DNA of 64,000 nucleotides from an uncultured Corynebacterium sp. (GCF_943914615.1 NZ_CALUCS010000013.1:5363-69362), one strand, 5' to 3'; positions 1-8,119 are shown, counted from the stretch's first letter. The notes: generated by a model not told the origin, from the letters alone. Program-made: numbers and translations.

Positions 1-364
1 GGAGGAGGGCTGGCACAAGCCTTTGAGGGCGAGCTTCGACCTGATTATTAATACAGTCAGCGCTCCGCTGGATCCGGCGCCGTTTATTTCCACCCTGGCG
101 CGTGGCGGAACAATGGTGATGCTGGGGCTACCGCCGGAGAAGATGCAGATCAGCGCCGGTGCGCTGATCGGTAAGCGCCGCTCCGTGGCGGGCAGCGCTA
201 TCGGTGGTATCCGGGAGACCCAGGAGATGATTGATTTCTGCGCCGCCCACGGCATCACCGCAGAGGCGGAGGTCATCCCGGCAGAGAAAATCAACACGGC
301 CTACCAGCGCGTGTTGGATTCGGATGTGCGCTACCGCTTCGTCATCGACGTCAACACACTGTAG
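1..364 (+). CDS. Zinc-type alcohol dehydrogenase, C-terminal part (cut by window edge)
   Basis: The reading frame is open from base 2 and stops with TAG at 362-364, so only about 120 C-terminal residues are present. The visible part carries the end of the NAD(P)-binding fold (a strand reading DLIINTVSAP, then the RGGTMVMLGLP turn) and the closing segment VLDSDVRYRFVIDV. Both are typical of the medium-chain dehydrogenase/reductase subfamily related to AdhC and cinnamyl alcohol dehydrogenase. Members reduce aldehydes with NADPH using a catalytic zinc bound in the N-terminal half, which is outside the window. Substrate cannot be deduced. It converges with the thioredoxin gene; a short hairpin (AGTGCGC/GCGCACT) follows the stop. 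Confidence 0.75.
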   Translation, partial: EEGWHKPLRASFDLIINTVSAPLDPAPFISTLARGGTMVMLGLPPEKMQISAGALIGKRRSVAGSAIGGIRETQEMIDFCAAHGITAEAEVIPAEKINTAYQRVLDSDVRYRFVIDVNTL

Positions 365-444
365 TGCGCGCCGGGCGCACTCTGGTTAGCGCGCTGATCG
401 CGCTTGCGTGCGCCGTAGCGCGGGGAGGCCTGTAGCCCGAGCGC

Positions 445-816
445 TTACTGCGTCCCGCCCTGCTCGGCCTCGATCTGCTTGCGAACCTCGTCCATGTCCA
501 GCTCCTTGGCCTTAGCGATCAGCTCGTTAATGGCCTTGCCCGGCAGCAGGCCGGATTCGCGAGCCAGCAGCACGCCATCGCGGAACAGCATCAGCGTCGG
601 GATCGACTGGATCTGCAGGGCTGCGGAAAGCTCCTGGTTAGCTTCGGTATCCACCTTGCCGAACACGGCATCCGGGTTCTCCTCGGAGGCCTGCTCAAAG
701 ATGGGGGCGAAGCGCTTGCACGGACCACACCAGTCTGCCCAGAAGTCCAGTACAACGATGCCGTCGCCCTGTACGGTTTCCTGGAAGTTTGCTCCGGTGA
801 TTTCAGTGGTCGCCAT
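445..816 (-). CDS. Thioredoxin
   Basis: A 123-residue thioredoxin-fold protein with the canonical active site WCGPC (Cys30 and Cys33) and the cis-proline segment SIPTLMLF. It should reduce protein disulfides in the cytosol. The start is ATG at 816 because a good ribosome site (GAAGGGAAAG) lies just upstream; a longer open frame to 876 has none. The C-terminal tail of about 20 residues beyond the fold is charged. This is a second thioredoxin, separate from the trxB-trxC pair at 44.4-45.9 kb, and unlike that one it keeps the usual Gly-Pro between the cysteines. Confidence 0.88.
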   Translation of the reverse strand: MATTEITGANFQETVQGDGIVVLDFWADWCGPCKRFAPIFEQASEENPDAVFGKVDTEANQELSAALQIQSIPTLMLFRDGVLLARESGLLPGKAINELIAKAKELDMDEVRKQIEAEQGGTQ

Positions 817-947
817 TTCTTTCCCTTCGGGTTGATTGCTTAGTTCAAAGCTTGTCGCTGCTTTGTCACTGCGCACCGTTTAAAGGGGCGCGTATGTTTT
901 TCCAACATTACGCAACGCACGCTTTATTCCACGTTAGAGTTCTCACT

Positions 948-1451
948 ATGTCTATTTATGACGCCAACGCGAATCCGTCTAGCACTTTCAAATTGTACAA
1001 GAATCTCGCGAAGAAGCCGTTTGGCAACGGTCTGTTTTCGCTGGCAGTCAGCGCTAAGGCGCCTTACTTCCTGACCGTACAACCGCGCCTGCAGGAGCTG
1101 CGACCGGGCTACTGTCAGGTGAAGTCGAAGAAGTGGTGGCTGTTGAACAACCACATCGGCACCTTCCACGCCATCGCGGCCTGCAACGTGGCGGAGTTTG
1201 CGATGGGGATGCTGGCTGAGGCGTCCATCCCCAACACGCACCGCTGGCTGCCACAAGGCATGCGCACGAAGTACCTGAAGAAGACGAAGGGCAGCCTGAC
1301 GGCCACCGCGACGGCGGAGCTGCCAGACTTCGAGAAGATCACCAAGGAGTCCGGCGGACAGACCGTGACGGTGACGATCCACTTCGCCGACGACGAAGGT
1401 AAGGAGTCCACCTACGCGGAGATCGACATCTGGGTGACCGCCAAGAAGTAG
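948..1451 (+). CDS. DUF4442 hotdog-fold protein (possible acyl-CoA thioesterase)
   Basis: A 167-residue protein resembling the DUF4442 branch of the hotdog superfamily. Visible features are the long hydrophobic N-terminal helix, the central segment WWLLNNHIGTFHAIAACNVA that forms the hotdog helix, and a beta-rich C-terminus ending in IDIWVTAKK. Relatives are thioesterase-like, but substrate and activity are unproven. The start at ATG 948 is chosen because upstream in-frame codons encode an unlikely arginine/cysteine-rich leader. It is divergent from the thioredoxin gene and runs towards the crcB pair, whose last stop is six bases away. Confidence 0.7.
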   Translation: MSIYDANANPSSTFKLYKNLAKKPFGNGLFSLAVSAKAPYFLTVQPRLQELRPGYCQVKSKKWWLLNNHIGTFHAIAACNVAEFAMGMLAEASIPNTHRWLPQGMRTKYLKKTKGSLTATATAELPDFEKITKESGGQTVTVTIHFADDEGKESTYAEIDIWVTAKK

Positions 1452-1457
1452 CAGGCG

Positions 1458-1907
1458 CTAGGCGCCCGCGAGCGTTGCCCCGCCCCATAGCGCGGGGAAG
1501 AACACCGCGCAGCAAGCGACGGTCATCGCCACCACGCCGACGATGCGACGGACAGGCTGTGGCCGGGTGAATACCTCCACCATCACCGTGGAGAACGTGG
1601 TGAACCCACCAGCTAAACCCACTCCTAACAGGGGAAATAGGATGTCCTGAGCCGTGCTCGTCGCCCCGGTCCCGTCGGCGCTGACTGGACCGCCCAACCC
1701 GCCAATGCCCGCCGCGTGCTGCGAAGTGAATCCAAGAACCAGCCCCAGCAGGGCGGTGCCGAGGAGGTTCACCACCGCCAGGCTCCACAGAGGTGCCCAG
1801 CCGCGCCGGGACTTCAGGTAAGTATCCAGGCCATAGCGGGCGGCCGCGCCCGTTCCGCCGCCGACGGCGACGGCCAGCAGCTCCACGAGGGTTGCTCCGG
1901 TGCTCAT
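1458..1907 (-). CDS. crcB: Fluoride exporter subunit CrcB/FluC, second gene of a pair
   Basis: A 149-residue protein with four predicted membrane helices. It has the CrcB/FluC hallmarks: an N-terminal glycine-rich helix with a conserved arginine (GGGTGAAARYGL), the asparagine of NLLGTALLG, and the pore motif GGFTTFSTV with its phenylalanines. Fluc proteins form dimers that export fluoride. Its ATG overlaps the stop of the upstream paralogue by four bases, so the two are translationally coupled. Two dissimilar copies in tandem are common in Gram-positive bacteria and often form an antiparallel heterodimer. Confidence 0.9.
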   Translation of the reverse strand: MSTGATLVELLAVAVGGGTGAAARYGLDTYLKSRRGWAPLWSLAVVNLLGTALLGLVLGFTSQHAAGIGGLGGPVSADGTGATSTAQDILFPLLGVGLAGGFTTFSTVMVEVFTRPQPVRRIVGVVAMTVACCAVFFPALWGGATLAGA

Positions 1908-2431
1908 CGCGTGCCCCCGTCCCCTGGCGCGGCCTCCGGCTCAGCGTCGGCGCCGCTACCTGCTTGGGCTGCACTGCCCCCGCGCCGTAGCCGCGCCAGC
2001 GCATTCAAATCCCGCCCGAGGCGCAGCCCCATCGCAGCTGCAAACAGACCAAGTACCAGCGTGATCAAACCGTAGGCTCCCCCGATGAGGACGGCAGTAG
2101 TTGAGTCGGTGGGAGCGTCAATAGCCGCAGCGAGCGAGCTAAACGACGTGAAACCGCCGAGTACACCGGTGCCCCAGAACGCGCGGCGCGGGTGGGCGGA
2201 GTTCGGGATCATGCCAACCAGGAGCCCCAGCAGGAGCGCCCCCAGAACGTTGACCACCAGCAACGCAATGTCCCCGAGGGGGATTCCGCCGGTGACGTTC
2301 AGCGGAGCGGCAGCGCCGGGGACGCGCGTCGGATCGCCGAGCGCGGGGATCCAGACGGTCAGCGCCCAACGAAAAATCGCCCCCAGCGCGCCGCCGAGGA
2401 AGACCAGGGCGATGGGCGGGAGGCGTTTCAT
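1904..2431 (-). CDS. crcB: Fluoride exporter subunit CrcB/FluC, first gene of a pair
   Basis: A 175-residue four-helix membrane protein starting at ATG 2431 (MKRLPPIALVFLGG). Conserved CrcB features are GGALGAIFRW at the N-terminus, NVLGALLLG and the pore segment GGFTSFSSLA. A hydrophilic tail of about 30 residues rich in Gly, Ala and Glu ends the protein, beyond the usual family length of about 125. It is the first gene of a two-gene operon with the downstream crcB (four-base overlap). No fluoride riboswitch was recognised in the short space before the start. It is divergent from the MarR gene. Confidence 0.88.
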   Translation of the reverse strand: MKRLPPIALVFLGGALGAIFRWALTVWIPALGDPTRVPGAAAPLNVTGGIPLGDIALLVVNVLGALLLGLLVGMIPNSAHPRRAFWGTGVLGGFTSFSSLAAAIDAPTDSTTAVLIGGAYGLITLVLGLFAAAMGLRLGRDLNALARLRRGGSAAQAGSGADAEPEAAPGDGGTR

Positions 2432-2590
2432 GGGTGCAATATTACCCCAGGCAACTGGATTAAACGGCCAGTCACGCCGGCGGCGGTGATGTCCGTGGAG
2501 GTGAAGGTGATGTGCGGGTACTTCTCTTGATGCGCTGGGTCCCAACCTACACCCACTTAGTTGAGGTGTCACCCATATTGACTGATGTGC

Positions 2591-2596
2591 GATAAT
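2591..2596 (+). promoter_or_regulatory. Extended -10 element of the MarR gene, leaderless start
   Basis: TGTGC directly precedes GATAAT, giving a TG-extended -10. Seven bases separate the hexamer from ATG 2604, so transcription would begin at or next to the start codon. This favours ATG 2604 over ATG 2595, which lies inside the promoter. No good -35 is visible. Confidence 0.55.
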
Positions 2597-2603
2597 GGTT
2601 CAC

Positions 2604-3095
2604 ATGACACGAGAAAACGCCTCTCCCCCGCAAGATGCGGATGCCACCGCGGGAACCCCGTGGCTGAGCAACCGCGAGCAGCAGGTGTGGCGAGCTTGGC
2701 TCAACGCCCACATCCAGATCAATGCCGAGCTGGCGCAGCAGCTGGCAGCGGAAACTTCCCTATCCCTGTCCGACTACGAGGTTCTGGTGCATCTTTCGGA
2801 ATCGCCGAACCACCAGCAGCGAATCGTCGCGCTGGCGAACATGATGCAGTGGAGCCGTTCGCGCCTGTCGCACCAGATCACGCGCATGGCGAAGCGCGGT
2901 CTTGTGCGCCGCGAAACTTGTGACGCCGACGGCCGCGGAGCCTTCGTTGTCCTTGAAACCGCAGGTCTCGACGCGATCACTACTGCTGCGCCCGGCCACG
3001 TGGCAAAGGTGCGCGAGCTGGTATTTGACCGGCTAACCGATACGGAAGTTGAGCAGTTCTACTCGATCCTGGCGAAGCTGAACGAGCAACTCTAG
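2604..3095 (+). CDS. MarR-family transcriptional regulator
   Basis: A 163-residue winged-helix regulator. The DNA-binding region includes LSDYEVLVHLSES, the recognition helix segment MMQWSRSRLSHQITRM and the wing arginine-rich turn KRGLVRRETCDADGRGAFV. Flanking helices at both ends form the dimer interface. Such proteins usually repress a neighbouring gene or themselves and respond to small ligands. The divergent crcB pair is the nearest candidate target, but no palindromic operator was found. The start is set by the leaderless -10 element just upstream. Confidence 0.85.
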   Translation: MTRENASPPQDADATAGTPWLSNREQQVWRAWLNAHIQINAELAQQLAAETSLSLSDYEVLVHLSESPNHQQRIVALANMMQWSRSRLSHQITRMAKRGLVRRETCDADGRGAFVVLETAGLDAITTAAPGHVAKVRELVFDRLTDTEVEQFYSILAKLNEQL

Positions 3096-3229
3096 CGTGC
3101 ATGCACGGGACCTAGGCGCGCGGGCAGCGTGAGCCAACGCCCGAGGTCCGCTGGCTCCCAGGGTGCCGGAGCTAACGCCCGGCGCGCGGGGCGTGGGAGC
3201 ACCAGCGCGCGGCTGCCCAGCGCCCCGGA

Positions 3230-4765
3230 CTAAGGCATGGGGCTAATGTCGCGGGCCATGTCGGAGAACTTGGAGAATTGCAGCTGGTTGGCCACCGTCA
3301 CGGTGCCAATGGGGCCACCACGGTGCTTGGCGAGGATGATGTCCGCCTCGCCCGCGCGTTCGTGATCCGGGTTCTGCGAGTCCGGGCGGTTAATCAGCAT
3401 GACCATGTCGGCATCCTGCTCCAGCGAACCAGATTCACGCAGGTCAGAGACACGCGGAAGCGCGTCGTCGCCACGGGACTCCACGCCACGGTTCAGCTGT
3501 GAGATCGCAACGACCGGCACGTTAACCTCCTTGGCCAACAGCTTGAGCTGGCGGGAGAACTCCGAGACCTCCTGCTGGCGCGATTCCACCCGCTTGCCCG
3601 AGGACATCAGCTGTAGGTAGTCCACCACGATCAGCTGCAGGTCCACCTGCTGCTTCAGGCGGCGCGCCTTCGAACGGATCTCCATCATCGTCAGGTTCGG
3701 CGAATCGTCGATGTAGATCGGCGCGTCCTCGATCTCACCGATGCGCACGGTTAGGCGATCCCAGTCGTCGTCGGTCAGCTTGCCGCCGCGCATGGAAGCC
3801 AGGCGCACCTCCGCCTCCGCGGAGAAGATGCGCATCATGACCTCGGACTTGCTCATTTCCAAGCTGAACAGCGCCGACGCTTTGCCGTGCTGGATCGACG
3901 CCGAACGCATGAAGTCCAACGCCAGCGTGGACTTACCCACACCCGGGCGGGCAGCCACAATCACCATCTGGCCGCCACGCAGACCATTGGTCAGATCATC
4001 CAGGTCAGCAAAGCCAGTGGGGATGCCCATCTCCACGCCATCCTGGCTCTCCAGCTGCTCGATCTCCCCCACTGTGGAGGCGACCAGTTCCGCGAAGACC
4101 TCGTAGTCCTCCTTCGCGGCATCGTTGGTGATGGCGAACATCTCCTGCTGCGCGCGGTCCACCACGTTATCCACGTCCGCACCCTCAGTGCCCGCGTAGC
4201 CCAGCTGCACAATCGTGGTACCAGCCTGAACCAGGCGCCGCAGCGTGGCCTTTTCCCGCACGATCGAGGCGTAGTAGCCGACGTTTGCCGAGGTCGGAGT
4301 CTTCTGGACAACGCTATGCAGGTAATCAGCGCCACCGATAAAGCTCAGCACGCCATCGCGGTCCAGGCGGCCGCTGACGATGACCGGGTCTACTTCCTTA
4401 CCCTCGCCGTACAGCTGAAGTATGGCGTCAAAAATAGTCTTGTGCTTCGGCACGTAGAAGTCGTCGCCGACGAGGACCTCCACGACATCCGCGATGGCGT
4501 CCTTATCCAGCATCATGCCGCCGAGCACGCCCTGCTCGGCTTCCGGGTTCTGCGGCATCTCGCGGACAATCTGTTGGGAGCCACCCTGGCCGCCCTGACC
4601 ACCCCGACCCCTCCGACCGCCCTGGAAGCCCCCGCCGCGACGACCGGAGGACTCGAAGCCACCTGCTCCCCCGGCGCCGAAGTCGCTGGGGCCGCCGAAA
4701 TCGTCGAAAGGTTCCTCCGGCAGCGGGGCGCCGTCGTCGAAGTTCATGCCTGCATTCTTGGTCAT
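3230..4765 (-). CDS. dnaB: Replicative DNA helicase DnaB
   Basis: About 511 residues. After a glycine-rich disordered N-terminus (roughly residues 20-75) come the primase-interacting N-terminal domain (PEAEQGVLGGMML) and the RecA-like motor domain with Walker A ARPGVGKSTLALD, the LIVVDYLQLM Walker B region and SQLNRGVESR. It unwinds the fork as a hexamer. No intein is present. Possible starts are ATG 4765, ATG 4747 and TTG 4795; none has a strong ribosome site, so 4765 is a compromise. The upstream region carries at least seven DnaA boxes, which suggests control by DnaA. Confidence 0.95.
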   Translation of the reverse strand: MTKNAGMNFDDGAPLPEEPFDDFGGPSDFGAGGAGGFESSGRRGGGFQGGRRGRGGQGGQGGSQQIVREMPQNPEAEQGVLGGMMLDKDAIADVVEVLVGDDFYVPKHKTIFDAILQLYGEGKEVDPVIVSGRLDRDGVLSFIGGADYLHSVVQKTPTSANVGYYASIVREKATLRRLVQAGTTIVQLGYAGTEGADVDNVVDRAQQEMFAITNDAAKEDYEVFAELVASTVGEIEQLESQDGVEMGIPTGFADLDDLTNGLRGGQMVIVAARPGVGKSTLALDFMRSASIQHGKASALFSLEMSKSEVMMRIFSAEAEVRLASMRGGKLTDDDWDRLTVRIGEIEDAPIYIDDSPNLTMMEIRSKARRLKQQVDLQLIVVDYLQLMSSGKRVESRQQEVSEFSRQLKLLAKEVNVPVVAISQLNRGVESRGDDALPRVSDLRESGSLEQDADMVMLINRPDSQNPDHERAGEADIILAKHRGGPIGTVTVANQLQFSKFSDMARDISPMP

Positions 4766-4820
4766 GCCGACCACTTTAATGGCAGCGCGGGACAACCCCT
4801 AAGCGGCAATACAGAACGAG

Positions 4821-5076
4821 TTATCCACAGGTCTTGTGAATATACCTGTGGACAAAATGTGCATAACCCACAATCGCCAAGGATGACTTGTGGATAACTT
4901 GTGGATAGCCGACGCTCTCACCTGCGCTTTTCCATGTTTGCGCAGGTCAGAAGCGTGTTACTGGTGTGAAAGCTTCTCTTTTTATCGGTGGATAACTTGG
5001 GGATAAACAAACCCGCAGGCCAGGCGATTATGGCCAAACAAACCCCCAGGTCGCTTAAATCCTTAAATTATTCACA
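4821..5076. promoter_or_regulatory. Cluster of seven DnaA boxes upstream of dnaB
   Basis: Two perfect nonamers (TTATCCACA at 4821-4829; TGTGGATAA at 4889-4897) and five with one mismatch (4847-4855, 4900-4908, 4987-4995, 4998-5006, 5068-5076) occur in 256 bp between dnaB and the monooxygenase gene. A 15-base near-perfect direct repeat (AAACAAACCC-CAGG, at 5005-5019 and 5036-5050) and a copy of the GCAGGTCAGA core (4942-4951) inside a hairpin (4912-4956) lie in the same stretch. No gene is visible from 4796 to 5286. The density is comparable to that next to dnaA. Confidence 0.75.
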
Positions 5077-5295
5077 GTTTATTCATCGCGATAGCCGCGC
5101 TCGTGGCCGTCTCCACTGCCGCCCCCCTACTGCCGTCTCCACTGCCAGCCCTACTGCCACCTCCTCGACCGCCCCAAATCCCCAGCCGTGCACCTCCAGC
5201 AGCCGCCGTCGGCACCCCTCATATTCGGTTTCCTAAGCGGAAGTAAAATATTGGTTTTCCGATGTAGTTCAAAACCTTGGAGTACGGTGTGCCTC

Positions 5296-6972
5296 ATGAA
5301 TTCCACACCCACCGACCCAACCACCAGCTCCTCCACCAGCTCCTCCGCCAACCCATCCACCTCAACCCTCCCCGCACTCACGGAAGCTACCGCCGAGCGT
5401 CCCCTCGACCTCCTCATCGTCGGCGCGGGCCTTTCCGGCATCGACATCGCCTACCACGTACACAAAAATTTCCCCGGCTGGAACTGGGCCGCCGTGGACT
5501 CTAACTACGACGTCGGCGGAACCTGGGCCACCTTCCAATACCCCGGCATCCGCTCGGACTCCGACATGGCCACGTTCTCCCTCCCCTTCAAGAAGTGGCC
5601 GCACAAGGGCACCCTCGGCTCCGGCAAGCAGATCCGCGACTACTGCCGCGAAGCCGCCCAGGAAATCGGCATGCTCGACCGCCTGCAACTATCCACCTGG
5701 GTCGAATCCGTGAACTTCCACACCGACCGCGGCCTCTGGGAAGTCACCATGCGCGTCGGTCGCCCCGGCCACGCCAACTCCGAGGGCACCGACGGCTCTG
5801 ACACCGCCGCTACCGCCAACCCCGAGCAGCCGACCATCACCACGTGGACGCGCCGCCTCCACTTCGCCACCGGATACTACCGCCATGCTGAAGGGTTCAC
5901 GGCGGAGATTGAGGGCGTCAATACCTTCGAAGGCACCGCCCTGCACCCACAGCAATGGCCCCGCGACCTGGACGTGCGCGGCAAAAAGGTCACAGTGATC
6001 GGCTCCGGCGCGACGGCAATTACGCTGGTTCCGGCGCTGCACGCGATGGGCGCGGACGTGACGATGCTGCAGCGCACCCCCACCTACATTGCGCCGCTGC
6101 CGGAGACCGACACGATCAGCTCCCTCGTCGGCCTTGGCTTAAGCACCGAGCCCGGCAAATTCGGCCACCGCCTGGCGCGCTCCCTGCACATCGGCCGCGA
6201 CATGGCGCAATACCACCTGTGCCAGACCTTCCCCAGCATCGCGAAGCTGGTATTCCGCGGCTGGAACCGCCTCTACCTGCCCGCCGACGAGGTCCGCCGC
6301 AACTTCACTCCCCCGTACGGCCCGTGGGACCAGCGCGTCTGCAAGTCCCCCGGCGGCGATTTCTTCAAGGCCGTGCGCGACGGGGCGAAGGTCGTCACCG
6401 ACCACATCGAGCGCGTCGACGCTGGTGGGGTGCGGTTGCGCTCCGGCGGGTACATCGAGGCTGATGTCTTGGTGATCGCCACGGGACTACAACTTCTTGC
6501 TTTTGGTGACGCCAACTTCTCAGTCGATGGCGCACCAGTACCCACCGAGTCTTTGGTAGCTTATCGTGCCATGATGGCTAATCGACTGCCGAACTTCTCC
6601 TACACCATTGGGTACTTGAACCAGTCGTGGACACTGCGTGCGGACATGACCTCGCGGTATTTGGTGCAGTTGTGGAAGGACATGGATTCACGTGGCGAGC
6701 AGTGGGCTTGCCCGGTCCTGCCCGACGGAGAGCCCGCCGACCTGCCACTTTTGGAGATGTCCAGCGGTTATATCCAGCGCAGCGTGGGGACCCTGCCGCG
6801 CCAGGCCGCTGGCGATCCGTGGCGGATGGAGCACGACTACATCAAGGAGCGCCGCACTTACACCAGTGCGGATAATACCCATGACATGGCATTCGGCGTG
6901 GATGCGCTGGAAGCTGCGGCTCCGCTGGCAGCCGGCGAGGGCGGCGGAGGTGCCGCTGAGCTGCGGGTTTAG
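5296..6972 (+). CDS. FAD-dependent Baeyer-Villiger-type monooxygenase
   Basis: A 558-residue flavoprotein. Two Rossmann nucleotide-binding motifs are visible: IVGAGLSG near residue 41 (FAD) and VIGSGATA near residue 234 (NADPH). Between them, at residues 211-222, the sequence FEGTALHPQQWP fits the Baeyer-Villiger fingerprint FxGxxxHxxxWP. The enzyme should insert oxygen into a ketone or oxidise a soft nucleophile; the substrate is unknown. The first 30 residues are Ser/Thr/Pro-rich and probably disordered. GTG 5287, closer to a GGAG, is an alternative start. The gene's last 30 bases are echoed imperfectly at 7026-7055. Confidence 0.88.
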   Translation: MNSTPTDPTTSSSTSSSANPSTSTLPALTEATAERPLDLLIVGAGLSGIDIAYHVHKNFPGWNWAAVDSNYDVGGTWATFQYPGIRSDSDMATFSLPFKKWPHKGTLGSGKQIRDYCREAAQEIGMLDRLQLSTWVESVNFHTDRGLWEVTMRVGRPGHANSEGTDGSDTAATANPEQPTITTWTRRLHFATGYYRHAEGFTAEIEGVNTFEGTALHPQQWPRDLDVRGKKVTVIGSGATAITLVPALHAMGADVTMLQRTPTYIAPLPETDTISSLVGLGLSTEPGKFGHRLARSLHIGRDMAQYHLCQTFPSIAKLVFRGWNRLYLPADEVRRNFTPPYGPWDQRVCKSPGGDFFKAVRDGAKVVTDHIERVDAGGVRLRSGGYIEADVLVIATGLQLLAFGDANFSVDGAPVPTESLVAYRAMMANRLPNFSYTIGYLNQSWTLRADMTSRYLVQLWKDMDSRGEQWACPVLPDGEPADLPLLEMSSGYIQRSVGTLPRQAAGDPWRMEHDYIKERRTYTSADNTHDMAFGVDALEAAAPLAAGEGGGGAAELRV

Positions 6973-7055
6973 CAGCCGCGCCGGGGTGGAACTGGCGGCG
7001 GAGGGGTCGCTGAGCTGCCGGTGGCGCTGAGCTGCAGGTTTAGCCGCTACGCCGG
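6955..7055 (+). repeat. Duplicated 3' end of the monooxygenase gene
   Basis: Bases 6955-6984, which include the stop codon, and 7026-7055 match at 26 of 30 positions (GCTGAGCTGC-GGTTTAGC...CGCCGG). The intervening bases contain a further GCTGAGCTGC. This looks like local slippage or duplication at the gene end rather than a coding feature. Confidence 0.6.
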
Positions 7056-7165
7056 CACCTGGAGGCGCCGTATGTGCGCTGAGCTTCACAGGTTGGGTTC
7101 GGCACACAACTCTCTGGAACTACAGGGAGCGCCCCAGAGACTTTGGCGGAGTGCCCGAGGGCGCG

Positions 7166-7289
7166 AATGTCGTTAGAACAGGAATACGTTATTAGCGCCC
7201 ATTTGCAATACTGTAAAAACGCAGGTCAGAGCGTTTCGGAATCGTGCAAGCCGTCGTCGGTGCCGACGTATTCCCGTTCCAGCGACATT
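7166..7289. repeat. Hairpin element 1 of an intergenic repeat family (124 bp)
   Basis: The ends are inverted repeats of 23 bases (AATGTCGTTAGAAC... at 7166-7188 and its near-complement at 7267-7289, 20 of 23 paired). GCAGGTCAGA, the reverse complement of the family core, sits in the centre (7221-7230). No open frame is convincing. The right arm plus flank (7268-7317) is repeated at 7330-7379. Confidence 0.7.
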
Positions 7290-7379
7290 TCGGCCCAGCG
7301 GAAGCCTGGCGAAGCCTCATTCGGACGTCGTATTCTCGTTCCAGCGACATTTCGGCCCAGCGGAAGCCTGGCGAAGCCT
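7268..7379 (+). repeat. 50-bp direct repeat, two copies
   Basis: Bases 7268-7317 and 7330-7379 are identical except for one C/T change, with a period of 62. The unit begins with the right arm of hairpin element 1 (GTATTCCCGTTCCAGCGACA) and continues into CGGCCCAGCGGAAGCCTGG. It is a partial duplication of the element's right side with its flank. Confidence 0.85.
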
Positions 7380-7400
7380 GGATTCTGCCTTGCGGAGGCT

Positions 7401-7528
7401 TAAATGTCGGAAAAGTTGCAATTTGTTACCGCAAACCATCTTCAATTGTGCAAACATGCAGGTCAGCTGCTTTTCCGAGGCTCGCGTTTTCGGCACCAAT
7501 TTTAGTTTTGCAACTTTTCCGACATTTA
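7401..7528. repeat. Hairpin element 2 of the intergenic repeat family (128 bp)
   Basis: A perfect 21-base inverted repeat (TAAATGTCGGAAAAGTTGCA plus one base at 7401-7421; complement at 7508-7528) encloses about 86 bases with the central core GCAGGTCAG at 7458-7466. The arms differ from those of element 1 beyond the shared AATGTCG. A degenerate half-arm (GCAACATTTCCGACA) follows at 7541-7555. Confidence 0.75.
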
Positions 7529-7666
7529 ACCCTACGAAGTGCAACATTTCCGACACTTTGCGCTCCTGGCTATGCCTATCAGGCAATACTGCCAAGCAAT
7601 ACGGTCCAGCGGCGCGGCCAGCAATACGGCCCAGCAGCATGGTCAGGTAAGCATAATCCGGGCAAC

Positions 7667-7704
7667 GGAAAAGGCCCCACGCTCGAATGCGTGGGGCCTT
7701 TTCC
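7667..7704. terminator. Strong bidirectional terminator hairpin
   Basis: A perfect 16-bp stem (GGAAAAGGCCCCACGC / GCGTGGGGCCTTTTCC) with a six-base loop. A-rich and T-rich stem ends give it terminator form on both strands. It lies between the rightward monooxygenase gene and the leftward rplI operon and may serve both. Confidence 0.85.
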
Positions 7705-7800
7705 TGCTGTTGTCTAAGTTAAGTTTTTCTGGTGCGTTATAGTCGCACGCGCATCTTCGCAGCTCAGCAGCTCTTTATGCAGCTCCGGAATGTGAATGCC

Positions 7801-7924
7801 GTCGCGTGGTATCTAAGCACGCGACCAGTCGCGCCTAACACTAGGCAGACGCTAGGCAAACACTAGGCACTCGATCCGTGGTGTCTAGGCACGGATCACG
7901 CGACCTGTGGTGTCTAGGCACAGG
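7801..7924. repeat. Three hairpins with one loop and different stems
   Basis: Hairpins at 7801-7825 (GTCGCGTG-GTATCTAAG-CACGCGAC), 7873-7897 (GATCCGTG-GTGTCTAGG-CACGGATC) and 7904-7924 (CCTGTG-GTGTCTAGG-CACAGG) share the loop and the loop-closing GTG/CAC, while the outer stem pairs differ and stay complementary. Between them CTAGGCA recurs (7841, 7852, 7863). They lie downstream of the leftward rplI operon. Confidence 0.75.
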
Positions 7925-7941
7925 GCGCAGGAGCTCGCGGC

Positions 7942-8117
7942 GAAGCCAGCCAACCGAGATATCAGCCAAGCAAGCCGGCCAACTGAAATGCCAGCCAAGC
8001 AAGCCGGCCAACCTATCAGTCAGCCAAGCCAGCTGGAAAGCCAGCCGAGCGAAGCCAGCCGACTGAAGTATCAGCCTAGCCATGCCAGCCAGCCGAAATG
8101 CCGGCCAAGCCAAGCGA
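7942..8117. repeat. Degenerate 29-bp tandem array
   Basis: Variants of a unit containing CAGCCAAGCAAGCCGGCCAA follow one another up to the rplI stop codon. Two copies of the 21-base core (7963-7983 and 7992-8012) are identical and 29 bases apart; later copies decay. Open frames through the array encode only low-complexity strings. Together with the elements above, it fills the gene-free interval 6973-8119. Confidence 0.7.
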
Positions 8118-8119
8118 AG

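Noticed and set aside
2432..2590. A fluoride riboswitch before the crcB pair
   Set aside because: The expected crcB motif (GGNGAUGG...UGAU pseudoknot) is not recognisable in the short leader on the - strand.
7841..8113. A 90-codon frame through the tandem array after rplI
   Set aside because: It encodes only WLA/GLA-type low-complexity repeats and results from the 29-bp DNA repeat.
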